Shown piece by piece: positions 20,226 through 31,139 of a stretch of 40,000 nt of DNA. Origin of the DNA: Mesostigma viride (taxonomy: Eukaryota > Streptophyta > Mesostigmatophyceae > Mesostigmatales > Mesostigmataceae); NCBI GenBank assembly GCA_009746045.1, contig RPFO01001895.1, forward strand, positions 22,501 through 62,500, written 5' to 3'. The translations under genes were made by a program, and so were the position numbers. Within the stretch, counting starts at the first letter, position 1, and the number at the start of each line of letters is the position of its first letter. The notes under the pieces were generated by a model. It saw nothing but the letters and a program-made list of their open reading frames with translations. It had not been told where the DNA came from and searched no databases.

Positions 20226-20701
20226 CATTTGCAGATCGCGTTTTTCCGCGGACCGGCACTGAACGCAAATGGTTTTCACCTTTGCGGCGTGCCAAATCAG
20301 AATATAGTCGCTAGAGGGGGATGTAATCCTCATCTGAGCTGTCCTCTACTGTAATGGCAGATGAGGCGGTAGTGTAGCGGCTATCCTCAGGGGCAATAAC
20401 CTCCACCTGCTTACTTCTACCCTGCATTCTACCAATTATGGGCCGCGGGGCCCACAGGGAGAAAATATGTGGCAAGTAGACAAGTCCGTTTCTCAAGTAA
20501 ACAGTATAGAAGTTTGGAAATAACTAACGTAAGAAATAAAGAAGCCTTCTTGTTCTTGTGGTGCGGTGTCCGGAACTTGAATGGAAAGTGTAATGGCAAA
20601 AGCCACAAATCTCATAATAAAGTAATGGACCACAACGTGGACGTTAATAAATTAATTCATTAGACTCGTGCTCCCGTTGGGAGTCACGGAGCATCAACCC
20701 C

Positions 20702-21346
20702 GATGGATGGATGGATGGATGGATGGATGGATGGATGGATGGATGGATGGATGGATGGATGGATGGATGGATGGATGGATGGATGGATGGATGGATGGAT
20801 GGATGGATGGATGGATGGATGGATGGATGGATGGATGGATGGATGGATGGATGGATGGATGGATGGATGGATGGATGGATGGATGGATGGATGGATGGAT
20901 GGATGGATGGATGGATGGATGGATGGATGGATGGATGGATGGATGGATGGATGGATGGATGGATGGATGGATGGATGGATGGATGGATGGATGGATGGAT
21001 GGATGGATGGATGGATGGATGGATGGATGGATGGATGGATGGATGGATGGATGGATGGATGGATGGATGGATGGATGGATGGATGGATGGATGGATGGAT
21101 GGATGGATGGATGGATGGATGGATGGATGGATGGATGGATGGATGGATGGATGGATGGATGGATGGATGGATGGATGGATGGATGGATGGATGGATGGAT
21201 GGATGGATGGATGGATGGATGGATGGATGGATGGATGGATGGATGGATGGATGGATGGATGGATGGATGGATGGATGGATGGATGGATGGATGGATGGAT
21301 GGATGGATGGATGGATGGATGGATGGATGGATGGATGGATGGATGG
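20702..21346. repeat. (ATGG)n microsatellite, ~645 bp
   Basis: About 161 uninterrupted copies of ATGG, ending where GGATGG becomes GGGTGC. Its open frames in all phases are artefacts. It lies about 80 bp beyond the 3' end of a minus-strand retrotransposon fragment; on that strand the repeat reads (CATC)n. Confidence 0.98.
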
Positions 21347-21415
21347 GTGCAAACAGTCCTACCGGTCTAATCTATCTACATCAGCTACCTACAACATCTA
21401 TCTAACAACATGTCA

Positions 21416-22609
21416 CTAACTACAACATCTACGTAAACAACATCCTACCCTAGGGGAGCTGTCTGGCGTGGGCTCCCGCGGGTTTGCACACGCGGGCGCT
21501 TCCCCACGGGGGGGGGGCTCGTTGTCCTCTACGACCTGGGCCCACTTGGCCTTGTCCATCATCTTCTTCCAAATCACGGAGAGGCCGAAGCCCCCCATGT
21601 CCTCTACTAGCTGTTCTTTGAAGGTGCGGGCCTTGCGGCGTCTAGCATCACGGGGCCCGGCCCACGTCAGTTGGTGCCAGCCAGGAGTGAGCTGGTCGCA
21701 GTCCTGCGGGAGGGCCACGTAAGGTGTCTACCTGGTTGGTGCGAGCTAGGTGCCCTATGAGCTGCAGGTTGCCGCTGCTTAATGGTGCTGGTGATATATG
21801 GCATGCCCTGGTACAGGTCCTCATTGCAGAAATGAGCAGCATATCCTACTCTGAAAATGGATCGCAGCATGTTGGTGACCGCGCCGTCCAGCTTGCGGGC
21901 CAGGTCGGCGGTGAGGGTCCACGTCTCGGCCCCATACACGTGAGAACAGGAAGGACGAGGACCTGCCTGCGCTGGACCGCTGCCGTGACCTCGCGAGAGG
22001 TGAAAGGAGGCATGTTGGACGGGTCGCCAAGTGGGCCGATCAGCGGGGGGACTAGGTAGTCCGCCGCTGACCTAGGCGGGGCCGGGGGCCCAGCGGGGCT
22101 GGCCAGGGCAGCCGGGCGGGCGGCGTCGGCTGGGAGCAGGGGCGGGGGCGGCGCGGCTGTCCCCACGAACACAACCTCAGCCGTGGCCGCGGCCCAGGTA
22201 CGAAGCCGCTGGGCTGGGGCGCCAGGGACGTCGTGGCGGTACGTGGGGCCGGCCAAGGCCGTCCGGGTGCCCGAGGCGCTTGTACCAGAACCAGGCCCCC
22301 TTGCCGTCGTGCTTCTGCTGGCAGCGGCGCAGGTCCTTGACCATCTGCTGAGCGTCTGCCTTCTCAGCCTGCTCGGAGGCGACCCTCAGAGCTGCTTGCA
22401 GCCCTGGTTTGGCGGCGGATCCCTGTTGCGGCGGAGCATCTGCCTAGCGCGGCGACCACTGTCGGTGCGTGACGGTGGACAGCAAGCTGTCGGCGCGGAG
22501 GCAAGGAGGGGAGGGTGCGGGCAGCCAGACGATACTTGGCAGCGTGGTGGACGTTGGATTGCCATTCGTCCATGCTTAGTCGTGTCACTTCACAAATCCT
22601 CTTGATCAA
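21416..22609 (-). pseudogene. Non-LTR retrotransposon copy 1, internally deleted
   Basis: On the minus strand, a pre-RT block (GAWFWYKRLGHPDG near 22255-22300, then PFTSREVTAAVQ near 21975-22010) runs almost directly into the late RT-domain block YGAETWTLTADLARKLDG (about 21885-21940). The C-terminal tail follows at 21718-21530 (VEDMGGFGLSVIWKKMM, DKAKWAQVV). The RT catalytic core is therefore missing. Frames change several times. The same order of blocks appears in the longer copy at 24681-29411, which identifies the family. Confidence 0.75.
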
Positions 22610-22904
22610 TTTATTACTACTATAATTTTAATCCATCCACCCCATCCCATTTCTATCCCACTAAGACTTCTGATGCTCTCGTGCAGTCTGGTACGTGCAA
22701 TCAGTGTAAATTCATTAATTAACCCGTGTTTTTTTACAACCCGATAAGTGAGTAAGTAAGTAAGTGCGTGAACATGCACTGAAGGCATGCCATGGAGTAC
22801 CCGATGAGGTACTTTTCTACGCGGATACTTCACCCGCGAAGGCAAGTGGCGCGACTCACTCGCTCAGGTCTGGAGTCGCAGATAGCAACTCCGCGTTGCA
22901 GGGT

Positions 22905-23640
22905 TAGAACGCGATTTATCACGCTCATCGAGACATCACGCTCACGACATCACGCTCATCGAGAAGCCGGAGTCTGCCCAACTTTTGCTGGACTGCCTGG
23001 CGCTCGAGGCGCTCGGGCGGTTGGTCTAGAAATCAGCCCCAAAACGGAGCTAGGCCCTGGCCCTCGGCATGGCAGGGCCCCCACCCACACTCCGCCTCTT
23101 AGACGACACCGAGGTCAACTACCCTACTTCAGGCCGCCGGCTTCAAGCTGCTCGGCAGTTGGCTTCCCGACTGCGAGGACGACCTGACGACACGGATCGG
23201 CATGGCGTGGGCGCAACTCCATGACCACCGCTGCTGGTGGAGCAACCCCGCCCTACCCCGGATCGTCAAGCGTGACCTCTTCAAGGTCGTCATTCTGACG
23301 ATCCTGACCTACGGCGCCGAGACCTGGACACTGACGCAGGAGCTGGAGCAACGACTCGCCGGCAACGTCACCAAGATGCTGCGCAAGGCCCTTAACATCC
23401 CCTTTGGTTTGCACATTAGTAATGATGATTTGTACGCTGATTTGCCCTATGTTTCCCACATTATTAGGCACAGGCCGGCCTGGGCCTAGCCGGGCACCTG
23501 GCCCACACAGATCAGATAGACACATCAGATAGACTAGCTGGCACCAAGCCCGCCCAGCCTGGGCGATATGTCCTCACCTGGCGTGCCCCAGGCCGCGCGC
23601 GGCAGGGCCGCCACCCGAGGACTTTTCGTGATAGACTCGG
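22905..23640 (+). pseudogene. Non-LTR retrotransposon copy 2, 5'-truncated RT fragment
   Basis: The fragment opens with TLIEKPESAQLLLDCLALEA, equivalent to the block just after YADD in the longer copy. It continues through LLDDTEV, a shifted W-L-P-D region and FKVVILTILTYGAETWTLTQ (about 23280-23340), then KMLRKALNIPF. At least three frame changes and an in-frame stop show it is dead. A short duplication (ATCACGCTCA) lies at its left edge. Confidence 0.75.
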
Positions 23641-23748
23641 CATTGACATGTGCTACATACACTAGACGTGACGGGCTCACACCCGGGCAGCCTCCTGGTT
23701 TGTCTGTAATATGGAGGCAGATGGTAACGATAGATGGCAAGTAGACAC

Positions 23749-23996
23749 TCCCGGCCAGTTAGGCTCGAAACACACGCCCTGATCAAGCATGCTTTTTCCG
23801 GCCCCACCGTCTAGGTCATCTAGTCGCTCTACACGTAAGCCAGCCATAATTTCAATGCACACGGATACACATTTCCATCACCATTCATCTTCATCATCCT
23901 TAACGACTCGAACACGCGGACAAGATAACGGCAGGCTCGAGCTACCATGGTCCGGATTCTCCCGATTTCTGGCCTGCGCTGGTTGTCTCCTTGATA
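23749..23996 (+). repeat. ~245-bp repeat, also at 32030-32292 (contains dispersed repeat copy 3)
   Basis: From CCGGCCAGTT through GGCTCGAAACACACGCCC to CTGGCCTGCGCTGGTTGTC the sequence matches 32030-32292 in direct orientation, with scattered substitutions and small gaps. The last ~75 bp is the core also found in introns of both genes. Confidence 0.85.
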
Positions 23997-24680
23997 GATG
24001 GCAAGTAGTGATGAAGGAGACCACCCCCAAGTCTGTGCATGGGGGCTCCGCGTGTGACCGCATATGGCATTCATAGCGATTCAGGCCGCGGTGCCCACAA
24101 CCCTATCATCAGGACCTAGATAGCCATTACACCATCCATTCCATCCCATGTTCCCCTCCCACTGAGGACTTATGCTCACGCGACGCAGTCACGTGTCTAT
24201 TAATTAATGAATTAATATTGGCCCAGTTCCTGGTGGGCTAGGGAGTAATAGATAGGGGTGCTGAATGTGCTCATAACAGGATTTTCCTGCATCACGTCAG
24301 GTTATTTTTTCATGTTTACAACCATCAACATGAGTAAACGTGCTCAGAATGAGCTCAAACTTTGTGAGAGTGAAATTCCCACCGTAACTCCGTGGGGAGG
24401 ATATATGTAACACATATCCCTGCCGAGCTATGGATGCCGAGAATGCTCATAACTATTGATTCCGGGCACGAAATTTGGTCGGGTAAATTGCAACCGACTC
24501 GCCTTTTGATGACGAACACGCTGATCTAATTTTTGGCAGCCATCGCCCAGGATTTCGAAAGTTCTCGCCAGCGGCCTGCCCAGCAGATATCGCTATTTTT
24601 CTGCACGATATGGCGGCACCACGCACGTGAACCGTGTGCCTGCGCCCCCTGCCATCGTCTAGGTGTGATTAAACGTAGAT

Positions 24681-25872
24681 ATGGAGGCCCCCGCATCGTC
24701 TTCAGCTTCTGTCGCCGAGTCTACCGATGCCCAGCTTGCTGTAAACAAAATCGCCAACGACACCCATGTCGCCGCCGAGAACGCCGCTCAAAAGCGGCCC
24801 AAGACTTCGGAAGCAACTCCGATAGATACTGAAACCTCCTTGCCGGAAGCCATTCCCTCAGCATTCTACATCCCCGAACAGCGTTTGAGCCTGACCAACA
24901 TCGCTACCTTACTCGCCTACAAAGACGCCGCCGTAACCAGCGTGCTGAAGCTCCGCAGAGACAACGACGCCCCGGTTCGCCACCCTACCACAGGCCAGAT
25001 TCTGGACGCTCCTGAGGATGAGTGGGGTAATTGGGAGGCGGACCAGCGTCAGCTTGCCTGTCTTATTTCGTGCTGCCCTGCGCTTGTTGAGCTGCCGGCG
25101 ACAGCCATCGCCGGGCCAGCCCCCGCGTCCGATATTACCGGGCAACTGCAGAACCTAGCACAGTCTTTTACGACCGTGCAGGGCGAAATTAAGGTCCTGA
25201 CGGAGGCGTCTGCAGCTGCGACAGCCCAATTACTGGAGCTGAAGAAAGCCATGGCAGCCCCCGCCAAAACGACCACGTTTGCCGACGTTACCGGCAAGCA
25301 GTTGACCACCATTGTTCAACAGGCGGCCAAGTCTGCCGCTACCGCTGCGGTCACCCAGAATGCAGTGCAGCAACGCCAACGCAATATGGTAATCAAGAAC
25401 TTCCAGAAAGGCGAGGCCCATGAGACAGCACACTCACTTACCGAGGCGCTGCGCGGCCCAGCGTTTCTGGGAAGGCTGCAGCTCCAGAACCGTGTTGCCA
25501 TTGAACGTGCCATTCGGCTGCCAGGCCCTATGGGCCTGGTCGTCGTCACCATGGCCTCCATGCACGACAAACGTCTCGTCCTGGGAGCACGTCGTCTGCT
25601 CCAGCGTGGGGAGTTCAGCCTCGACGAGGACTACACGCCGGCAGCCTCAACTGAAGGCGAGGAGCGCGGTGTGGAACAGCCCCATCGTCCAGGCAACCAA
25701 GGAGCAAGAGGCCCCGGGTAAGCGCATTAAGCTGCGTCTGCTTCCAGATGGCTCCTTTGCAGCATTCTTTGAGGGGAAGCAGCTTAAAGGTGTTCAGATT
25801 AACACCCCTGGAGCGGAGTCTCGTGAGGTGTCTAGCAGGAAAGGTGCTGCCCCCGGTGGTGTCCGTAGGTAG
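24681..25872 (+). pseudogene. Retrotransposon ORF1 (L1 ORF1p-like RNA-binding protein), one frameshift
   Basis: The reading frame opens at 24681 and runs to 25721 (346 aa). The second half carries MVIKNFQKGE...GPMGLVVVTM...RRLLQRGEFSLDED, which resembles the RRM plus C-terminal region of LINE-1-type ORF1 proteins: nucleic-acid binding, particle assembly. An Ala-rich central region (about residues 165-245) may form a coiled coil. After about 25650 the conserved-looking frame moves to the one that includes KEQEAPGKRIKLRLLPDGSF and ends with TAG at 25870-25872, so the copy has one frameshift. No zinc knuckle is visible. ORF2 begins 70 bp downstream. Assignment to the L1-like fold is by pattern, not alignment. 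Confidence 0.65.
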
Positions 25873-25942
25873 ACAACCTTTCTCGTCGGCTCGCGGCTAA
25901 CAGGCTTCGGAGACAGCCTCTAAACAGTCCCGTTCCACTACC

Positions 25943-28900
25943 ATGCCTCGACCTAACCGTCGGGTGAAAGCCATGGTGGTGCCGGTATTTCGGGCCACAA
26001 CCTCATCTGTCAAATGTCAGATTCGTAAAACCCAACGTTTGCTAGATTACCTACGCCTCGGCGTTGTGCAATCAGCCCCCACCCCGAATACCCCGAGCAA
26101 GCGGCAGGCTCGCATCCAACGCTTGCAGGACAAAATAAATGCGATGAAAAGCACTATTTCTACCGCTTCCCTTCCCCCCTCCGTTCCACCCCCACCTCCA
26201 CCCCCCGCCGTATCCACCCCCATCACCCATCGTCGTTCTCCCCTGGTGGGCCAGCAGGCATCCTTGGCCCTTGCCACTTTTAACACCCGCACATTGCTAG
26301 ATGACGACCATAGCTGCCGGATCGAGGAGCTAGTCGCATTTTGCATTGAGCATCGTGTGTCTATATTAGGCGTCCAGGAACACCGCCGCACGGTGCCACT
26401 TGGCCTGGTGAGCACTGCTCGCTTGGCGGGTGGCTGGCGGTTTTACTTCGCCGGCAGCGGTACGTCTGGCCAAGGTGGTGTTGGTCTTTTGTGTTCGCCG
26501 CTAGCAGTTGCTAGCCTCAGCACGCTTAAGTTTCTAACCCCACGCCTTATGGTCGCACATTTCACCTCTGTCGAGGGGCGGTCTAAACACCACCTCACGG
26601 TGGGGGTGGGCTATGCACCCCACAGTGGTCTGCTTGATTCGGCCCGTGAGGAGTTCTTCGAATCCTTGCATGACCTTGAGGGGTCACCCCGGCCCGCCAC
26701 TTTTTGGTTATGCTGCTCGACGCCAATGCCACGCTCCCCGTGGGCACTGCTGGCAGCCGCTTTGCGCCTGCTGACACTACTGCTAACGACAACACTCCCC
26801 TGTTTTCTGCCTTTTTGCGGGATAGCGGGATGGTTGCTGTCAACTGCCACTTCCAACGTCCCTCACAGGACTTGGTCACTTTTCGTGGCCCTAACGGCCG
26901 TCAGGCCTGTTTGGACTACGTGGTGGTACGGCAGTCCAGGTGCACCTCGGTCCTGGACACCCGAGTGTTTGACACGCCGACGGTGTGCTCTGACCACCGG
27001 TTGGTGCGCGCGACCCTTCGGCTCCGGTTCCACGTCCCCGCGCGCCGCGCCCCAGTGGTCCGCCCTGACTGGTCTGCTCTACGTCCGGTCAAGGGAGATC
27101 CTGAGGACTGGACGGACGCCGAGCACGAGCGGAACTGGTGCCGACGGAAGTACCTGTCGGCCCTGGACGCCCGGGCGGACGTCGACGAGCTGGACAATGG
27201 TGCCCCCAACGCAGCCATTTTTGCGGGCTTTGCGGCCCGTGCCCCGTTGCTGGCGGCCCGGCACCTGCCGGTCATGCCCCGCCGCCGCCCCGGCCCGCTC
27301 TACCGCCAGGACCCCAAGGTCTTGGCCGCCCGGCACCGCCTCAAGCGTAACCGGGACCCGCTGCAGAAACCATTGCTCAAGGCCGCCCTTGTGGAGGCCT
27401 ACGAGCACGCTCAGGACGCGGAGGCGGCCCAGTGCATCGCGGATGCCAAGGCCTGCCAGGCCGCAACCAGGGCAAGGACATGTGGTACCACCTCGACCGG
27501 CTCGGCGGCCGGCGGCAGCGCACCCCGGTGGAGCACACGGGGGACGGCACGGCGCCGGTAAGCCTTGACCGCTGGTTGGCCCACAATGTTTCCTTGACCG
27601 GTGGGGCTCGCGCCCCCCCCCGCCGCTTCACCCCGAGACGGCCGCCCGCCTCGGGGTCGCCGGACCCCCGCCGCCGCCAGCGCCCCCCTCCTCGGCCGCG
27701 GACTACCAAGTCCCCGCCTTGCAGGAGGGCTGCCTTGCCACTGACGACGTCGTCCCCCCTTCACTTTGAAGGAATTGGACGGCGCCCTTGCTCGCCTGCG
27801 GTACGATGCGGCGGTCGGGCCGACCACCTTTCTGCTGAGCTGCTGAAGACCCCTGATCTGGCGGTTAGGGATCTTCTGCTGGCGTTCTGCAACCGTGTCC
27901 TGCTCTCTGACGAGCCTCCGCCTGCTGAGTGGCAGACGGCCATCCGCGTCATGCTGTACAAGAAGGGCTCTGCTGCTGACCCCGGTAACTACCGGGGTGT
28001 CTGCCTCCAGAGCGCCGCGCTGAAGGTCTTCATGCGCATGATGCTGCACAGGCTCCGCGCCGCGCTGGACCCACACCTGGGTGAGTCTCAGATGGGTTTC
28101 CGTCGTGGTCGTAACACTGTCATGGCTGTGTTTGTCGCGCGCCGGTTGATGGAGGAGGTGCGTCGACTTCCCCCTGACAGTTTGCCGCTGGTCTTCATTT
28201 TTGTTGACTATATCAAGGCCTTTGACACGGTTCTCTGGGAGGCTCTTTGGGCCATCCTAGCTCTGGATCGGGTACCACCTGCGTTTATTGCTGCCATTCG
28301 CCGTGTATGAGGGTTCACAGGCAGTAGTGCGGACTGCGGAGGGCACCACTCCACCATTCCCCCTTCACCACGGGGTGTGGCAAGGTTGTGTCCTGTCCCC
28401 ATACCTGTTCATTATTGTCGTGGATCACGTCATGCGCCGGGCACGTGCGCGCTTTACTGCTCTTAAGGGGTTCGAGCCAGGCTTGGACATCCTTAACGTG
28501 AAAGAGCACGGCGGGGTTAGACCTGGTTACCGCCTTGCCGACCTGATTTATGCGGATGATACCACCCTCATCGAGCGCCCCGAGCACATTCAGACCTGGC
28601 TGGACTGCCTGGGCCTGGAGGCGCGGGCGGTGGGGCTGGAGATTAGTGTCAAAACTGAGGCGATGGTGATAGGAGCATCCAGTAAACCACCGCTGCCGCG
28701 CCTGCTCGACGGGACGGAGGTCCCGTTCCGCGACCGCTTCAAGCTGTTGGGGAGCTGGCTTCCTGACACCGCCGACGATGTGGACACCCGCATCGGCCTT
28801 GCCTGGGCCAAGCTCCGTTCGCTCACACCCTACTGGCGCTCGAAGGGCCTGAACGGGCACCGCAAGCGCATGCTCTTCAAGGTCCTCGTCCTCACGGTGC

Positions 28901-29411
28901 TCACGTATGGCGCCGAGGCGTGGACCCTCCCACCCAAACTGGCAGCTCGGCTCGACGGCACAGTTTACAGGATGCTCCGGCAGGTTTTTCCGAGCGTCCA
29001 TCATCAGAGTCTTTGTACCATGGCATGCCTCGTGTTTCGGACGAGATTAGGCAGCGTAGGATAGCATTTGTAGGACACCTTGACTTGCCCGCACCAGCCA
29101 GGTCGACACCACCCTTGGTCTGGCCGGCCCCCAGCGGCTTGGACAGCCAGGGCGGCACATCCTGACCTGGCCTGGCCCCAAGGACATCCCCAAAAGGGTA
29201 GGGAAACCTGTCACCAACTACGTTCAGATGTTGCTGGACGACCTAGTGGTCCCAGCCCAGTTCAATGAGCACCGCATCCACTCTCTCTCCCGTCTTTGGA
29301 CTGCCATGCAGGACAAGACCGACGCAGTGGAAGAAGATTGTCAAGGCGCACACGCCCGACCCTGTGGGCAAGCCACCTCCCCCCAAGTGGAGGAGGCGTT
29401 TTGATGAGTAG
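25943..29411 (+). pseudogene. Retrotransposon ORF2: AP endonuclease plus reverse transcriptase, multiply frameshifted
   Basis: Target-primed reverse transcription polyprotein. Blocks in order: FNTRTL and GVQEHR (endonuclease, about 26280-26390), MLLDANATLP (26709 on), SDHRLVRATL (about 26990), WQTAIRVMLYKKG and GNYRGVCLQS (27930-28010), QMGFRRGRNTV, FVDYIKAFDTV (28200-28232, RT motif with the first catalytic Asp), GVWQGCVLSP (about 28375-28405), YADD (28549-28560), LTYGAEAWTL (about 28898-28927) and a C-terminal KWRRRFDE ending with TAG at 29409-29411. Frame changes occur near 26705 (in a T-run), 27460, between 27550 and 27830, 28300, 29000, 29090 and 29320, so no full protein is made. No RNase H domain is seen. 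The order EN-RT with a separate ORF1 fits an L1/CR1/RTE-type LINE; the exact clade is not settled. Confidence 0.88.
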
Positions 29412-29540
29412 TGTAGTTAGGATTTTCTAGATAGAGTTAGGATAGTTCGATCACGCGGCTTCCTCCACCCCATCCATCATGAAATATGTGCTACATGACC
29501 TCCCCACGGAGGCATGTTATAATTTAATTTAATTTTTTTT

Positions 29541-30004
29541 AATATCCCTGAGAACCTTGGGGCATATGGTTTCATTCTAGGCGACAACCTGCAGCCTGGT
29601 GGTGGATGTAAACTGCCACGTACTCGGCCGGGGTGCACAACTGAGGTGCACCTGCACCACCATTTATTACAGCAGCTCAGCAAAGTTGCGGACATGGGGT
29701 GGAAGATCGGATCATGGCCGGCCGGCTATATAGCAATGGCTAGGGCATGATGGCGTCTCAGCAGAGAGTGGCTCTCTGCATGGGGCAAAGCATGGGTCCA
29801 CCCTACTAGGCCTAGTATAAATATCATAACTTACCCAGTTGCATGTGTTTATTATATTTGATAAGTTTTTTTAGAACCCTCAAAAAGTTGGTGGTTTGGG
29901 CTATCCCCATCAAATATAACCCCATCAAATAGTCTAAACGTACTCATTTAGTGTGCATGGTCCGGAGTAGCCAGAATATTTTGCAAGTGTGGGGATGTCA
30001 GCTA
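29541..30004. other. Gene-free spacer between two retroelements
   Basis: I see no coding potential or recognised repeat in this moderately AT-rich spacer. Confidence 0.5.
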
Positions 30005-30735
30005 GGGCAATATATTTTAATAATATAATTACTTACAGCAGAGTGAAATCACTCAAACCAAAGCAAACGCCCAGCTATAAACCTCTATACAGAGCCATGT
30101 CAAATCTCTATACTACGATAAGACCAATGGAAACTCCTAACGGGAGGAACCTAATAACCCTGCTGCACCGCAAAATCAGCCCGCGTACGGCGGAGCATGA
30201 TGTCAGCCATGGCCCGAGTCAGCGCCACCGACAAGCGCTGACGCCAATATGACGTCCAGGTCCGCGCCGACCATGAGGCCCGCTGGCCCTCCAGGTCCAG
30301 CCGGTCCTCCCGGAGCCGGCAACACTCCTTGAAGAAGGCGGAGGTCAGGGGCCCCATGGCCCCAAACTCTTCCAGGACAAAGGGCACCACACGATGGTGC
30401 CCGACGTCGCCGTAGGCCAGGAGCTTGGCCCGCTCCGCCCGGTCCGCCGTGTAACCTGCCGTGAGGGAGGCCCGAGCCACGTGGCTAAGAGCCAAGGGCC
30501 GCGCCACCGAAACGTCGATAAGCAGATGCCGGCCACCCCCCTCAAAGTCCAGCACCACGATGTCAGGCCGGTGGTTGGGGGAATAGAAGGCAGCGCCATC
30601 CGCATCCTCGGACCGGATGTTCGCGTGGGGGAAAACCGACCGAATCATGGCGAGCACCACCGTCAGGAGGACAGTGTGCAAATACAAATACCAATTCTGA
30701 TTCTGTTGGCCCCCCATGCAGGAAAGGTAGTGAAT
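30005..30735 (-). pseudogene. C-terminal part of a second retroelement with a PD-(D/E)XK-like domain, unit A
   Basis: A minus-strand frame (30741-30151, 196 aa) has RPDIVVLDFEGGGRHLLIDV (RPD at 30570-30562), then AERAKLLAY, VVPFVLEEFGAMGP and a conserved RLREDRLDLEG...WRQRLS tail. The order R-P-D, then I-D-V, then A-E..K..Y recalls PD-(D/E)XK nuclease-like C-termini seen in some eukaryotic retroelement proteins; this is pattern recognition only. The 3' side of the unit (toward 30005) is AT-rich. The element is 5' truncated: no RT is attached. Confidence 0.55.
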
Positions 30736-31139
30736 GGGCAATATATTTTAAAAATATAATTACTTACAGCAAAGTGAAATCACTCAAACCAAAGCAAACG
30801 CCCAGCTATAAACCTATATACAGAGCCATGTCAAAGCTCTATACTACGATAAGACCAATGGAAACGCCTAACGGGAGGAACCTAATAGCCCTGCTGCACC
30901 GCAAAATCAGCCCGCGTACGGCGGAGCATGATGTCAGCCATGGCCCGAGTCAGCGCCACCGACAAGCGCTGACGCCAATATGACGTCCAGGTCTGCGCCG
31001 ACCATGGGGCCCGCTGGCCCTCCAGGTCCAGCCGGTCCTCCCGGAGCCGGCAACACTCCTTGAAGAAGGCGGAGGTCAGGGGCCCCATGGCCCCAAACTC
31101 CTCCAGGACAAAGGGCACCACACGATGGTGCCCGACGGT
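30736..31139 (-). repeat. Second, shorter copy (unit B) in direct tandem with 30005-30410
   Basis: About 400 bp match unit A from its 3' end, with scattered substitutions, and stop at CCCGACG. GGGCAATATATTT marks the start of unit A (30005), the start of unit B (30736) and the far side of B (31140), so the three boundaries share one 13-bp string. This fits two 5'-truncated insertions or one local duplication. Confidence 0.85.

Larger units (their letters stand above)
18892..20700. other. 3' flank of the pyrophosphatase gene; no supported gene
   Basis: Holds the 3' UTR, a candidate TIR element (19477-20135) and a degenerate tRNA-like sequence around 20145-20225. A 61-codon minus-strand frame (20496-20311) ends in an acidic Ser/Asp/Glu tail, but it has no recognisable domain or supporting splice context. 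Confidence 0.5.
24240..29540 (+). mobile_element. Near-full-length non-LTR retrotransposon (copy 3)
   Basis: ORF1 and ORF2 lie in order on one strand, with a putative 5' leader from about 24240 and a 3' UTR after 29411. The 3' end holds CCACCCCATCCATCATG (29466 on) and finishes in an AT-rich TTTAATTTAATTTTTTTT run near 29540. I could not identify a target-site duplication, so both outer ends are approximate. Confidence 0.7.

Noticed and set aside
20668-21419. Long open frames (up to 245 codons) of repeated MDGW or HPSI
   Set aside because: They are translations of the pure (ATGG)n tract in several frames on both strands, with no start context or domain.
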